This document shows positions 29,242 to 38,014 of a stretch of 64,000 nucleotides of DNA, piece after piece. Both the position numbers and the translations under genes were made by a program. Below the pieces are notes generated by a model. That model saw only the letters and a program-made list of their open reading frames with translations, did no database searches and was not told where the DNA came from. Positions within the stretch are counted from its first letter, which is position 1; every line of letters starts with the position of its first letter. Source of the stretch: Pseudomonas viridiflava (lineage in GTDB: Bacteria; Pseudomonadota; Gammaproteobacteria; Pseudomonadales; Pseudomonadaceae). Location of the stretch: positions 248,001 to 312,000 of the forward strand of contig NZ_UUON01000050.1 of assembly GCF_900590885.1 (NCBI RefSeq). Direction: 5' to 3'.

Positions 29242-30075
29242 ATGCAACATGAAACCCAATCCCACGGCATCAACATGTCTGCCCTGGGTCGCAACAAGCA
29301 GAGCCTGAGCCTGGCCGACGAAACCGTGGCCATCGAAGTACCGGGCCTGAGCCTGTACTACGGTGAAAAGCAGGCGCTGTTCGACGTCAGCATGAACATC
29401 CCCAAGCAGCGCGTAACCGCCTTCATCGGCCCGTCGGGCTGCGGCAAGTCCACGCTGCTGCGCACCTTCAACCGCATGAACGACCTGGTGGACGGCTGCC
29501 GCGTGGACGGCGCCATCAACCTCTACGGCACCAATATCTACCGCAAGGGCGAGGACGTGGCCGAGCTGCGTCGCCGTGTGGGCATGGTGTTCCAGAAGCC
29601 CAACCCGTTCCCCAAGACCATCTACGAAAACGTGGTCTACGGCCTGCGCATCCAGGGCATCAACAAGAAGCGCATCCTCGACGAAGCGGTGGAGTGGGCC
29701 TTGAAAGGCGCTGCGCTGTGGGATGAGGTCAAGGACCGCCTGCATGAGTCGGCACTCGGCCTGTCCGGCGGCCAGCAGCAGCGTCTGGTGATCGCGCGTA
29801 CCATCGCGGTGGAGCCGGAAGTGCTGCTGCTCGACGAACCCTGCTCGGCACTCGATCCGATCTCGACGCTGAAAGTCGAAGAGCTGATTTACGAGCTGAA
29901 ATCCAAGTTCACCATCGTCATCGTGACCCACAACATGCAGCAGGCGGCGCGGGTTTCCGACTACACCGCGTTCATGTACATGGGCAAGCTGGTGGAATTC
30001 GGCGACACCGACACCCTGTTCACCAATCCGGCGAAGAAGCAGACCGAAGACTACATCACCGGTCGCTACGGCTAG
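29242..30075 (+). CDS. pstB: Phosphate ABC transporter ATP-binding protein
   Basis: 277 aa. Walker A GPSGCGKS at residues 63-70, ABC signature LSGGQQQR, Walker B LLLDEPCSALDP and switch-loop His in VIVTHNMQQ. Energises phosphate uptake through PstCA and takes part in signalling to PhoR with PhoU. GGGAGC precedes the ATG, immediately after the REPIN. The N-terminal ~30 residues are a short Pseudomonas-type extension. Confidence 0.96.
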   Translation: MQHETQSHGINMSALGRNKQSLSLADETVAIEVPGLSLYYGEKQALFDVSMNIPKQRVTAFIGPSGCGKSTLLRTFNRMNDLVDGCRVDGAINLYGTNIYRKGEDVAELRRRVGMVFQKPNPFPKTIYENVVYGLRIQGINKKRILDEAVEWALKGAALWDEVKDRLHESALGLSGGQQQRLVIARTIAVEPEVLLLDEPCSALDPISTLKVEELIYELKSKFTIVIVTHNMQQAARVSDYTAFMYMGKLVEFGDTDTLFTNPAKKQTEDYITGRYG

Positions 30076-30145
30076 GAAGCTGTGGTTCTGATTGCACTGA
30101 CGCTGCGGTTCTCCGCACCTTACCGGACGCTCCAAGGACGCCAAC

Positions 30146-30907
30146 ATGATTAGCAAAGAAGGCCTTACCCACCACATCTCCGCGCAGTTCAACGCCGAGC
30201 TTGAGGAAGTGCGCAGCCACCTCCTGGCGATGGGCGGGCTGGTGGAGAAGCAAGTCAACGACGCCGTGACTGCGCTGATCGAGGCCGACTCGGGCCTGGC
30301 CCAGCAAGTGCGTGAGATCGATGACCAGATCAACCAGATGGAACGCAACATCGACGAAGAATGCCTGCGCATTCTCGCCCGTCGCCAGCCGGCGGCCTCG
30401 GACCTGCGTTTGATCATCAGCATTTCCAAGTCGGTGATCGACCTGGAGCGCATCGGCGACGAAGCCACCAAGATCGCCCGCCGCGCCATCCAGCTGTGCG
30501 AAGAAGGCGAAGCGCCGCGCGGTTACGTGGAAGTGCGCCACATCGGCGACCAGGTGCGCAACATGGTGCGCGATGCCCTCGACGCCTTTGCCCGCTTCGA
30601 TGCCGACCTGGCCCTGTCGGTGGCGCAGTACGACAAGGTCATCGACCGCGAATACAAGACCGCCCTGCGCGAATTGGCCACCTACATGATGGAAGACCCA
30701 CGCTCTATCTCGCGGGTCTTGAGCATTATCTGGGTGCTGCGTTCCCTGGAGCGCATTGGCGACCACGCGCGCAATATCTCCGAACTGGTGATCTACCTGG
30801 TTCGCGGCACCGACGTGCGGCACATGGGCCTCAAGCGCATGAAAGCCGAAGTTGAAGGCTCGGCCGACCAAATCCCTAATGTTCCTGGCCAAACTGACGA
30901 TAAGTAA
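30146..30907 (+). CDS. phoU: Phosphate signalling protein PhoU
   Basis: 253 aa. Two PhoU helical repeats with the metal-binding-type motif DEECLRILARRQPAASDLR and a second copy around DHARNISELVIYLV. Negative regulator linking Pst flux to PhoR. GGACG precedes the ATG; 70 nt after pstB. Closed by a strong terminator. Confidence 0.95.
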   Translation: MISKEGLTHHISAQFNAELEEVRSHLLAMGGLVEKQVNDAVTALIEADSGLAQQVREIDDQINQMERNIDEECLRILARRQPAASDLRLIISISKSVIDLERIGDEATKIARRAIQLCEEGEAPRGYVEVRHIGDQVRNMVRDALDAFARFDADLALSVAQYDKVIDREYKTALRELATYMMEDPRSISRVLSIIWVLRSLERIGDHARNISELVIYLVRGTDVRHMGLKRMKAEVEGSADQIPNVPGQTDDK

Positions 30908-30924
30908 GATTGCCCGAGAAATTA

Positions 30925-30950
30925 ACGCCCGGCCTCAGGCCGGGCGTTTT
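30925..30950 (+). terminator. Intrinsic terminator of the pst-phoU operon
   Basis: ACGCCCGGCC-tca-GGCCGGGCGT perfect stem followed by TTTT. Confidence 0.9.
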
Positions 30951-31075
30951 CGTTTGTGGCAGCTGAATTTTTTACGTATCGGGTGCAATAAAGTCCGAAC
31001 GTGACTGCAGAGTTTTGGCAAAATGCCATCAGTCAGGCGTACTGCGTGCCAAGGTTTTTATAGGATGAAGGGTCG

Positions 31076-31987
31076 ATGAGTAAAGTCAGTGTATTGGTGG
31101 TGGATGACGCCTCGTTTATCCGCGACCTGGTGAAGAAGTGCCTGCGCAACTACTTCCCCGGGATCAAGCTTGAAGATGCGGTGAACGGCAAAAAGGCTCA
31201 GGCCATCCTGATGCGCGAGACCTTCGACCTGGTGCTGTGCGACTGGGAAATGCCAGAGATGTCCGGCCTGGAGCTGTTGACCTGGTGCCGCGAGCAGCCA
31301 CACCTCAAAGCCATGCCATTCGTGATGGTGACCAGCCGTGGCGACAAGGAAAACGTGGTCCAGGCCATCCAGGCCGGGGTTTCCGGCTACGTCAGCAAGC
31401 CGTTCACCAACGAGCAGTTGCTGAACAAGGTCAAGCAGGCCCTGCACAAGATCGGCCGTCTCGACGCCCTGGTGGCCAGCGCGCCGACCAAGATGAACTC
31501 TGCTTTCGGCAACGACTCCCTCAGCGCCCTGACCGGCGGCAAGCCTGAAGCCGTGCGTGCCGCCCCGGTTGCCGCTGCGCCAGCGCCTGCGCCGAACAAA
31601 GGCCTGCTCAACAGCCCAGCGGTACAAGCCCCGTCCGCCGCGCCTTCTGGCGGTCGTGGCCAGGGCCAGTTGCGCCTGTCCAGCGGCACCCAGCAATGCG
31701 TGATCAAGGCGCTGAGCATCAAGGAAGCGCTGTTGGTGGTGCGTCGCAGCGAAGTCCTGCCCCAGGTGCTGGAAAGCGCCGTGCTCGACCTTGAGCAAGG
31801 CGACAACGCCGAAGTCGCGCGCCTCAACGGCTACCTGCACGCCATCGTCGCCTTCGAGCCCAAGCCCGATAGCGACTGGCTGCAACTGACCTTCCGGTTC
31901 ATCGACCAGGACGCGCAGAAGCTCGACTACATCTCCCGCCTGATCGCGCGCGGCACGGCGCAGAAGCACTTTGTGCCGGGTGCGTGA
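31076..31987 (+). CDS. Response regulator with C-terminal PilZ-like region
   Basis: 303 aa. Receiver domain at residues ~5-125: acidic pair DD (10-11), phospho-acceptor Asp in LVLCDWEMPEMSG, conserved Thr/Ser in MVTSRGDKENV and Lys in VSKPF. A Pro/Ala-rich linker (~155-190) leads to a C-terminal domain resembling divergent PilZ domains but without a clear RxxxR motif, so c-di-GMP binding is doubtful. Position after phoU matches a conserved single-domain-output regulator in Pseudomonas. No cognate kinase is adjacent. AAGGG precedes the ATG. Confidence 0.85.
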   Translation: MSKVSVLVVDDASFIRDLVKKCLRNYFPGIKLEDAVNGKKAQAILMRETFDLVLCDWEMPEMSGLELLTWCREQPHLKAMPFVMVTSRGDKENVVQAIQAGVSGYVSKPFTNEQLLNKVKQALHKIGRLDALVASAPTKMNSAFGNDSLSALTGGKPEAVRAAPVAAAPAPAPNKGLLNSPAVQAPSAAPSGGRGQGQLRLSSGTQQCVIKALSIKEALLVVRRSEVLPQVLESAVLDLEQGDNAEVARLNGYLHAIVAFEPKPDSDWLQLTFRFIDQDAQKLDYISRLIARGTAQKHFVPGA

Positions 31988-32010
31988 TCGGCAAAACAAC
32001 ACCTAGCCAG

Positions 32011-32098
32011 TGTGGGAGGGGGCTTGCCCCCGATAGCGGTCTTTCAGTGCTGGATGCATTGGCTGACAGGCTGCTATCGGGAGCAAGCCCCCTCCCAC
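32011..32098. repeat. REPIN
   Basis: Inverted REP pair (tgtgggagggggc... / ...gcaagccccctcccac) with a ~35-nt spacer, between the response-regulator and M23 peptidase genes. Confidence 0.88.
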
Positions 32099-32197
32099 TT
32101 CAGGATTTGCTGTTGCTGAATCCGCGTTGAAACCTCACGCACTCTTGTCATCAACCCTTGCTAGCCTGCCGTTCAGTTTTCCCGGCAGGTTCGCGTC

Positions 32198-32869
32198 ATG
32201 CTTCTTCGCCTATTGCTGTGCTGCATGCTGGCCACCGTCGCCCCCGCGACCCTGGCCATGACCCTCTACAAATCCACTGACGCCAATGGCGTGGTGTTCT
32301 TCAGCGACCGGCAAACCCCCGGCGCCCAGGCGTTCGTGATCCAGGAGCGCAAGCCCGAGCGGGTGCAGCGGCCGCTGCTCGACCGGCCCCGACCCGTTTA
32401 TCCACAGCAAGCCTACCGTTACCCGTTGCCCTGGCGTGGTGGTCCGTTTCGCCTGAGCCAGGGGCCCAACGGCAGCTTCAGCCACACCGACGCCAAAAGC
32501 CGCTACGCCATGGACATCGCCATGCCCGAAGGCACGCCGATTATTGCGGCGCGCAGCGGGGTGGTGGTGAAAACCGAGAACGAACAGGTTGGGCGTGGCA
32601 GTGATGCGTCGGGGAATTTCGTGCGGGTGCAGCACGATGACGGCACTCAAGGCGTGTACCTGCACCTCAAGCAGGGCTCGGTCAGCGTGAGGGCCGGGCA
32701 GCGCGTGGCGGTGGGCAGCCCGCTGGCGTTGTCGGGCAATACCGGCAACAGCAGCGGGCCGCACCTGCACTTTGTGGTGCAGCAGACTACCGCGGCGGGG
32801 CTGGTGTCGATCCCGTATGAGTTCAGCCAGCCCGTGGGAGTATTGCCCAACTTTGCATTGGGCAATTGA
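32198..32869 (+). CDS. Secreted M23-family peptidoglycan peptidase with N-terminal DUF4124-like segment
   Basis: 223 aa with signal peptide (MLLRLLLCCMLATVAPATLA). A short DUF4124-type segment (TLYKSTDANGVVFFSDR) precedes a LytM/M23 domain (~85-205): first Zn ligand region SHTDAKSRYAMD, then YLHLKQGSVSV and the HxH motif GNSSGPHLHF. Probably an envelope endopeptidase acting on peptidoglycan crosslinks. Zn-ligand motifs look complete. Convergent with the CNNM gene. Confidence 0.88.
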   Translation: MLLRLLLCCMLATVAPATLAMTLYKSTDANGVVFFSDRQTPGAQAFVIQERKPERVQRPLLDRPRPVYPQQAYRYPLPWRGGPFRLSQGPNGSFSHTDAKSRYAMDIAMPEGTPIIAARSGVVVKTENEQVGRGSDASGNFVRVQHDDGTQGVYLHLKQGSVSVRAGQRVAVGSPLALSGNTGNSSGPHLHFVVQQTTAAGLVSIPYEFSQPVGVLPNFALGN

Positions 32870-32872
32870 GGG

Positions 32873-34213
32873 TCAGTCCAGCAGCAAGACCTTGGCCAGT
32901 ACGATTTTCGGGCCTTTCATCTTCTTGATGATGATCCGCAGGCCTTCAACCTCCAGCACTTCCTCTTCTTCCGGCACGCGCTTGAGGGTGTCGTAGATCA
33001 GGCCGGCGAGGGTTTCGGCTTCGATGTGGTCGAGGTCGACGCCCAGCAGGCGTTCCACCTTGAACAGCGGCGTGTCGCCACGCACCAGCAGCTTGCCGGG
33101 TTGATAGGCGAGGATGCCGCGCTCGGCCTTGCGGTGTTCGTCCTGGATGTCGCCCACCAGCACTTCCAGCACGTCTTCCATGGTCAGGTAGCCGATGATC
33201 TTGCCGTCTGCTTCCTCCACCAGGGCGAAGTGCGCGCCGCCTTTGCGGAACTGCTCCAGCAACTGCGACAGCGGCATATGCCGCGACACGCGCTCCAGCG
33301 GGCGGGTCAGCTCGGCCAGGTTGAACGACTCGGGAATGTGGTCCAGGGCCGCCAGTTCCAGCAACAGGTCCTTGATGTGCAACAGGCCGACAAACTCATT
33401 ACGGTCAGCGTCATACACCGGGTAACGGCTGAATTTATGGCGGCGGAACAGCGCGAGGATTTCCTTGAGCGGCGCGTTGAAGTCCAGGGTTACCAAGTCT
33501 TCGCGGGAGTTGGCCCAGTCGACCACTTCCAGCTCGCCCATTTCCACGGCCGAGGCCAGCACGCGCATGCCTTGGTCGCTCGGGTCCTGGCCACGGCTCG
33601 AATGCAGGATCAGCTTGAGTTCTTCACGGCTGTAATGGTGTTCGTGGTGCGGGCCGGGCTCGCCTTGGCCGGCGATACGCAGGATCGCGTTGGCGCTGGC
33701 GTTGAGCAGGTAGATCGCCGGGTACATGGCCCAGTAGAACAGGTACAGCGGCACGGCGGTCCACAGCGACAGCAGCTCGGGTTTGCGAATCGCCCAGGAT
33801 TTGGGCGCCAGTTCACCGACCACGATGTGCAGGTAGGAAATCACGAAGAACGCCGCAAAGAACGACACACCCTTGATCACTTCCGGCGACTCGACACCCA
33901 TGGCGCCCAGCAGCGGCTCCAGGATATGCGCAAACGCCGGCTCACCGACCCAGCCCAGGCCCAGCGAGGCGAGGGTGATACCCAGCTGGCAGGCCGACAG
34001 GTAGGCGTCGAGCTGGCTGTGCACGGTGCGCAGGATCTGCCCGCGCCAGCCGTTGGTGTGGGCGATGGCCTCGACCCGGGTGGAACGCAGTTTGACCATG
34101 GCAAATTCCGCCGCAACGAAGAATCCGTTGAGCAGTACCAGGATCAGTGCAAAAAGAATCATGCCGAAGTCGGCAAAGAGTGTGGCGAGGGTGATACCAG
34201 GGGAAGGGTCCAT
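32873..34213 (-). CDS. CNNM/CorC-HlyC family membrane protein with CBS pair
   Basis: 446 aa from the ATG at 34213 (MDPSPGITLATLF); in-frame codons to 34288 lack a better start. N-terminal CNNM/DUF21 domain with ~4 helices (LNGFFVAAEFAMVKLRSTR is diagnostic), then two CBS domains (~220-345) and a C-terminal CorC_HlyC domain (~360-440). The family is annotated hemolysin-like but is implicated in Mg2+/Co2+ transport; direction and ion are not predictable. Lies between the M23 gene and phoR, an order conserved in Pseudomonas. Confidence 0.88.
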   Translation of the reverse strand: MDPSPGITLATLFADFGMILFALILVLLNGFFVAAEFAMVKLRSTRVEAIAHTNGWRGQILRTVHSQLDAYLSACQLGITLASLGLGWVGEPAFAHILEPLLGAMGVESPEVIKGVSFFAAFFVISYLHIVVGELAPKSWAIRKPELLSLWTAVPLYLFYWAMYPAIYLLNASANAILRIAGQGEPGPHHEHHYSREELKLILHSSRGQDPSDQGMRVLASAVEMGELEVVDWANSREDLVTLDFNAPLKEILALFRRHKFSRYPVYDADRNEFVGLLHIKDLLLELAALDHIPESFNLAELTRPLERVSRHMPLSQLLEQFRKGGAHFALVEEADGKIIGYLTMEDVLEVLVGDIQDEHRKAERGILAYQPGKLLVRGDTPLFKVERLLGVDLDHIEAETLAGLIYDTLKRVPEEEEVLEVEGLRIIIKKMKGPKIVLAKVLLLD

Positions 34214-34371
34214 GATGGGGTTTTGCAGGTTCCGTGTGTTCAATAAGGGGTGACAGAAGGGCCTGAAGGGCAGGCGCAAGTCGGCCAATGTAGCGGCTGA
34301 CGGGGCGCTTGCCTAGTGCCCGCTGCCGGGTGGGGCGTGGAATGCCATCTCCAAAACCATACAAATGCAAA

Positions 34372-34399
34372 TGTGGGAGGGGGCAAGCCCCCTCCCACA
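34372..34399. repeat. REP palindrome (single)
   Basis: TGTGGGAGGGGGC-aa-GCCCCCTCCCACA, 22 bp downstream of the phoR stop. Confidence 0.85.
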
Positions 34400-34421
34400 T
34401 TGGGTTTGTGTTGTTTACGGG

Positions 34422-35744
34422 TTATTCATCATTCCCAACCAACTGCGAACGGCTCACCTGCGCCGGCGGGAAATGGCAGGTGAAGGTGCTGCCATGCCCC
34501 AGCACGCTGCTGATTTCCAGGCGGGCGCGGTGGCGCAGCAGTACATGCTTGACGATGGCCAGGCCCAGCCCGGTGCCGCCGGTGTTGGAATTGCGGCTGG
34601 AGTCGACGCGGTAGAAGCGTTCGGTCAGGCGCGGCAGGTGCTTGGCGTCGATGCCGATGCCGGAGTCCTGCACGCTCAGGTGTGCGCCTTGCTCGTCGGC
34701 CCACCAGCGGATGCGGATATTGCCCTTGTCCTGGGTGTACTTCACGGCATTGAACACCAGGTTGGAAAACGCGCTGCGCAATTCGCCTTCGCTGCCCTTG
34801 AGCAGCACCGACGGGTCGGCTTCCAGGGTGATCTGCTGCCCGCGCTCGCCGGAGAGGGCCTGGGCATCATTCTTGATGGTCTTCAGCAGGCTCTGCACGG
34901 CCACCGGCTGGTTGTCCGAGGGATAGTCGGTGGCTTCCAGCTTGGCCAGCAACAGCAGGTCGTTGAGCAGGGTTTGCATGCGTGAGCCCTGCTGCTGCAT
35001 TTGCTGCAGGGCACGGCTCCAGCGCGGGTTGATCTCGTCGACGTTGTCCAGCAGCGTTTCCAGGTAGCCGCAGATCACCGTCAGCGGCGTGCGCAGTTCG
35101 TGGGAGACGTTGGCGACGAAGTCTTTGCGCATCTGCTCAAGCTGGTGGATGCGGGTCACGTCGCGCACCAGCATCAAGTGTTCGTTGTTGCCGTAGCGCG
35201 TCAGGTACAGCTGGATGCGCACGCGGTCATTGGTGGGCGAGGGGATTTCCAGGGCTTCTTCGTAGTTCTCTTGCTCGAAGTACTCCTTGAAGCGCGGGTG
35301 GCGTACCAGGTTGGTCACCGGCTGGCCGCTGTCCTGGGGCGTCTTGAGGCCCAGCAGGGTCTCGGCGGCGCGGTTCCACCATTCCAGGTTGCCGTCGCTG
35401 TCGAGCATGATCACCGCGTCTTTGAGTGCCGCAGTGGACTCCTGCACCCGGTCGATCACCGCTTGCAGGCGCCCGCGCACCCGTTGGTCGCGGCGTTGCA
35501 GGTGGTAGATGCTGTCGAACACCTCGCCCCACAGGCCGTAGCCGTCGGGTGGCGCTTCCTCGGGTTTGTGCTGGCGCAGCCATTCATGCAGGCGCAGCAG
35601 TTGCTTGAGGGTCCAGCCCAGGTACAGGGCGATGCCGATGGCCAGGCTCCAGCCGTAATAGCCGCTCACCAGGCCCACCAGCAGGCAGCCGGTGATCAGC
35701 AAAAGCATGTGGCGGATCAGGGTGCCATGCCAGTTTTGATTCAC
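34422..35744 (-). CDS. phoR: Phosphate regulon sensor histidine kinase
   Basis: 440 aa starting at GTG 35744, with AAGGA 11 nt upstream. Two close N-terminal helices (~10-45), PAS domain (~95-200), HisKA with His215 in FVANVSHELRTPL, and HATPase with N, G1 (DSGIGIDAKHL) and G2 (GGTGLGLAIVKH) boxes. Senses phosphate status through PstSCAB/PhoU and phosphorylates PhoB. Follows phoB with a 43-nt gap on the same strand. Confidence 0.96.
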   Translation of the reverse strand: MNQNWHGTLIRHMLLLITGCLLVGLVSGYYGWSLAIGIALYLGWTLKQLLRLHEWLRQHKPEEAPPDGYGLWGEVFDSIYHLQRRDQRVRGRLQAVIDRVQESTAALKDAVIMLDSDGNLEWWNRAAETLLGLKTPQDSGQPVTNLVRHPRFKEYFEQENYEEALEIPSPTNDRVRIQLYLTRYGNNEHLMLVRDVTRIHQLEQMRKDFVANVSHELRTPLTVICGYLETLLDNVDEINPRWSRALQQMQQQGSRMQTLLNDLLLLAKLEATDYPSDNQPVAVQSLLKTIKNDAQALSGERGQQITLEADPSVLLKGSEGELRSAFSNLVFNAVKYTQDKGNIRIRWWADEQGAHLSVQDSGIGIDAKHLPRLTERFYRVDSSRNSNTGGTGLGLAIVKHVLLRHRARLEISSVLGHGSTFTCHFPPAQVSRSQLVGNDE

Positions 35745-35787
35745 TTAAACACGCGTCCTTTCAGCTGTCTGTGCAGTTCGGTGTGGC

Positions 35788-36477
35788 TCAGCCTTTGGTT
35801 GAAAACCGATAGCCGGTGCCGCGCACGGTTTGTACCAGATTCTCGTACGCATCGCCCAAGGCTTTGCGCAGGCGGCGGATATGCACGTCAACGGTGCGCT
35901 CTTCCACATACACGTTGCCGCCCCATACCTGGTCCAGCAGCTGGCCACGGGTGTAGGCGCGTTCCTGGTGGGTCATGAAAAATTGCAGCAGGCGGTATTC
36001 GGTAGGGCCCATCTCGGCCGGCTTGCCGTCGATGGTCACGCGGTGGCTGATCGGGTCCAGCACCAGGCCATCGACTTCGATCGGCGCTTCGCCATCGGTC
36101 GGGCCGGCGCGGCGCAGTACGGCTTTCAGACGCGCGACCAGTTCGCGTGGGGAAAACGGCTTGGTGATGTAGTCATCAGCGCCGACTTCCAGGCCCTGGA
36201 TCTTGTTGTCCTCTTCGCCCTTGGCGGTGAGCATGATGATCGGGATGTCCCCGGTCAGCTCGTCACGCTTGAGGCGGCGGGCCAGCTCGATGCCGGAGGT
36301 GCCGGGAAGCATCCAGTCGAGCAGGATCAGGTCCGGCTTGCGGTCGACGATAATGGCATGGGCCTGCTGGGAGTTCTCCGCCTCCAGGCAGTCGTAGCCG
36401 GCCATTTCCAACGCAACGGCGATCATCTCGCGGATGGGCGCTTCGTCGTCAACAATCAGAATGCTCCTGCCAACCAT
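35788..36477 (-). CDS. phoB: Phosphate regulon response regulator
   Basis: 229 aa from the ATG at 36477 (MVGRSILIVDDEAPI), with AGAGGA upstream; the longer reading to 36498 starts inside the leader. Receiver with Asp in LLDWMLPG and Lys in ITKPFSPREL, and an OmpR-type winged helix (~130-229; RGQLLDQVWGGNVYVEERTVDVHI). Binds Pho boxes, several of which are visible in this window, including one on its own promoter. Confidence 0.97.
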   Translation of the reverse strand: MVGRSILIVDDEAPIREMIAVALEMAGYDCLEAENSQQAHAIIVDRKPDLILLDWMLPGTSGIELARRLKRDELTGDIPIIMLTAKGEEDNKIQGLEVGADDYITKPFSPRELVARLKAVLRRAGPTDGEAPIEVDGLVLDPISHRVTIDGKPAEMGPTEYRLLQFFMTHQERAYTRGQLLDQVWGGNVYVEERTVDVHIRRLRKALGDAYENLVQTVRGTGYRFSTKG

Positions 36478-36491
36478 GCTCAAAAATCCTC

Positions 36492-36509
36492 TTGTCATTT
36501 AACTGTCTT
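36492..36509 (+). promoter_or_regulatory. Pho-box-like site facing the secreted COG4315 gene
   Basis: TTGTCAT-ttaa-CTGTCTT on the plus strand, two half-sites each with one mismatch and a 4-nt spacer, followed after 9 bp by TAGATA. It points rightward toward the gene at 36633 and lies inside the predicted phoB leader. Confidence 0.55.
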
Positions 36510-36532
36510 GCGCCGCATTAGATAACGGAATT

Positions 36533-36550
36533 ATTGCAGTCGTGTGACAG
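36533..36550 (-). promoter_or_regulatory. Pho box of phoB
   Basis: Minus strand CTGTCAC-acga-CTGCAAT, followed by a TATCTA -10-like sequence ~8 bp on. Predicted transcript start near 36510, giving a ~33-nt leader to the phoB ATG. Confidence 0.65.
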
Positions 36551-36632
36551 TTATTTAGTCGCTCGCGCAATTCGCGCCTCTGTGGGCTACGCTTGGGGTC
36601 CGAATCCTGACAACCACAAAAGGAAGGTTCCG

Positions 36633-37010
36633 ATGACTTACAGCACTGTTTCCTGGAAAGCCCTGCTGGTAACGGCGGCGTTGACCCTGCCGACCCTGGC
36701 GTTTGCGGCCGAGCCGGCGATGACCAAGGATGGGATGCTGGTGGACCACAAGGGGTTGACCCTCTACACCTTCGACAAGGATGCCGACGGCAAGTCGGTG
36801 TGCAAAGACCAATGCGCAACCAACTGGCCGCCGCTGAAAGCTGACTCTACCGACAAGCCGATGGGTGATTGGACGGTCATCACCCGTGATGACCAGACCA
36901 GCCAGTGGGCTTACAAAGGCAAACCGGTTTACACCTACAAGGATGACAAGAAGGCCGGTGACAAGACCGGTGACGGCAAGGGCGGGGCGTGGCACGTCAT
37001 CAAGCCTTGA
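36633..37010 (+). CDS. Secreted COG4315/Lipoprotein_15-repeat protein
   Basis: 125 aa from the ATG at 36633, with AAGGAAGG upstream. Signal peptide (ALLVTAALTLPTLAFAA). The mature part has two short repeats of the family: GMLVDHKGLTLYTFDKDADG with the CKDQCATNWPP cysteine pair, and QWAYKGKPVYTYKDDKK. Function unknown; there is no lipobox Cys. Divergent from phoB and preceded by a Pho-box-like site, so phosphate control is plausible. Confidence 0.82.
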   Translation: MTYSTVSWKALLVTAALTLPTLAFAAEPAMTKDGMLVDHKGLTLYTFDKDADGKSVCKDQCATNWPPLKADSTDKPMGDWTVITRDDQTSQWAYKGKPVYTYKDDKKAGDKTGDGKGGAWHVIKP

Positions 37011-37030
37011 GCCGGCGGCACCGCTAAAAG

Positions 37031-37097
37031 CATCGGGGGCAAGCCCCCTCCCACAGTTGGAATGCATACCCCTGTGGGAGGGGGCTTGCCCCCGATG
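37031..37097. repeat. Pair of REP palindromes, tail-to-tail
   Basis: catcgggggcaagccccctcccaca and its inverse tgtgggagggggcttgcccccgatg, separated by ~17 nt, in the opposite arrangement from the other REPINs in the window. Lies between convergent genes. Confidence 0.85.
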
Positions 37098-37123
37098 GCG
37101 CCGGTACAGCCAGCACAAAACAC

Positions 37124-38014
37124 TCAGCGCAACCCGTAGTCCGCCACAATCCCGACAAAAATCGCCAAGCCGGCCCAGTGGTTGTGCAAAAACGCCTTGA
37201 AGCATTTCAGCCGGTCCTTGTCGCGGGTGTACCAGAACTCCCAGGCAAAACAACCCGCCGCCGCCAGCAGCCCCAGGTGGAACCAGCCGCCCAGTTCGAA
37301 CCGCGCGCCCGCCAGCAGCAGGCACACCAGCGCCAGGCCTTGCAGGGTGAGGATGATCACACGGTCGGCATCGCCGAACAGAATCGCCGTGGATTTCACG
37401 CCGATCTTCAAGTCGTCGTCGCGGTCGGTCATCGCGTAATAGGTGTCGTAACCCACCGTCCACAGCAGGTTGGCGATATACAGCAGCCACGCCGCAGCAG
37501 GCAGGCTGCCGGTTTCGGCGGTGAACGCCATCGGCATGCCCCAGGAAAACGCCGCGCCCAATACCACCTGCGGGTAATAGGTGTAGCGCTTCATGAACGG
37601 GTAGCTCGCCGCCAGCGCCAGGCCGCCAAGGGACAGCAGGATGGTGGTGGCGTTGGTCAGCAGTACCAGCAGGAAACTGATGCCCATCAGCACCGCAAAA
37701 AACACCAGCGCTTCCTTGGAGCTGATCTTGCCGCTGACCAGCGGGCGCTGCTCGGTGCGCTTCACATGGCCGTCGACCTTGCGGTCGGCCCAGTCATTGA
37801 TCACGCAGCCGCCGGCGCGGGTCAGCACCACGCCCAGTACGAAAATCACGATATTAATGAGCGACGGCGAGCCCTTGCCGGCAATCCACAGCGCCCACAA
37901 TGTCGGCCACAGCAGCAGGTAGATGCCGATGGGCTTGTCCATGCGGGTCAACTGAATGAAATCCCAGGCCCTGGGGTTCAGGCGGTTGAGGGATTTGAGC
38001 AGCCGTTGATACAT
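37124..38014 (-). CDS. ubiA: 4-hydroxybenzoate polyprenyltransferase
   Basis: 296 aa, ~8 transmembrane helices. Prenylates 4-hydroxybenzoate in ubiquinone synthesis at the inner membrane. Both Asp-rich prenyl-diphosphate motifs are present: NDWADRKVDGHVKRT and YDTYYAMTDRDDDLKIGVKS. Its ATG overlaps the ubiC stop by one base (TGATG), so the two are translationally coupled. Confidence 0.96.
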   Translation of the reverse strand: MYQRLLKSLNRLNPRAWDFIQLTRMDKPIGIYLLLWPTLWALWIAGKGSPSLINIVIFVLGVVLTRAGGCVINDWADRKVDGHVKRTEQRPLVSGKISSKEALVFFAVLMGISFLLVLLTNATTILLSLGGLALAASYPFMKRYTYYPQVVLGAAFSWGMPMAFTAETGSLPAAAWLLYIANLLWTVGYDTYYAMTDRDDDLKIGVKSTAILFGDADRVIILTLQGLALVCLLLAGARFELGGWFHLGLLAAAGCFAWEFWYTRDKDRLKCFKAFLHNHWAGLAIFVGIVADYGLR

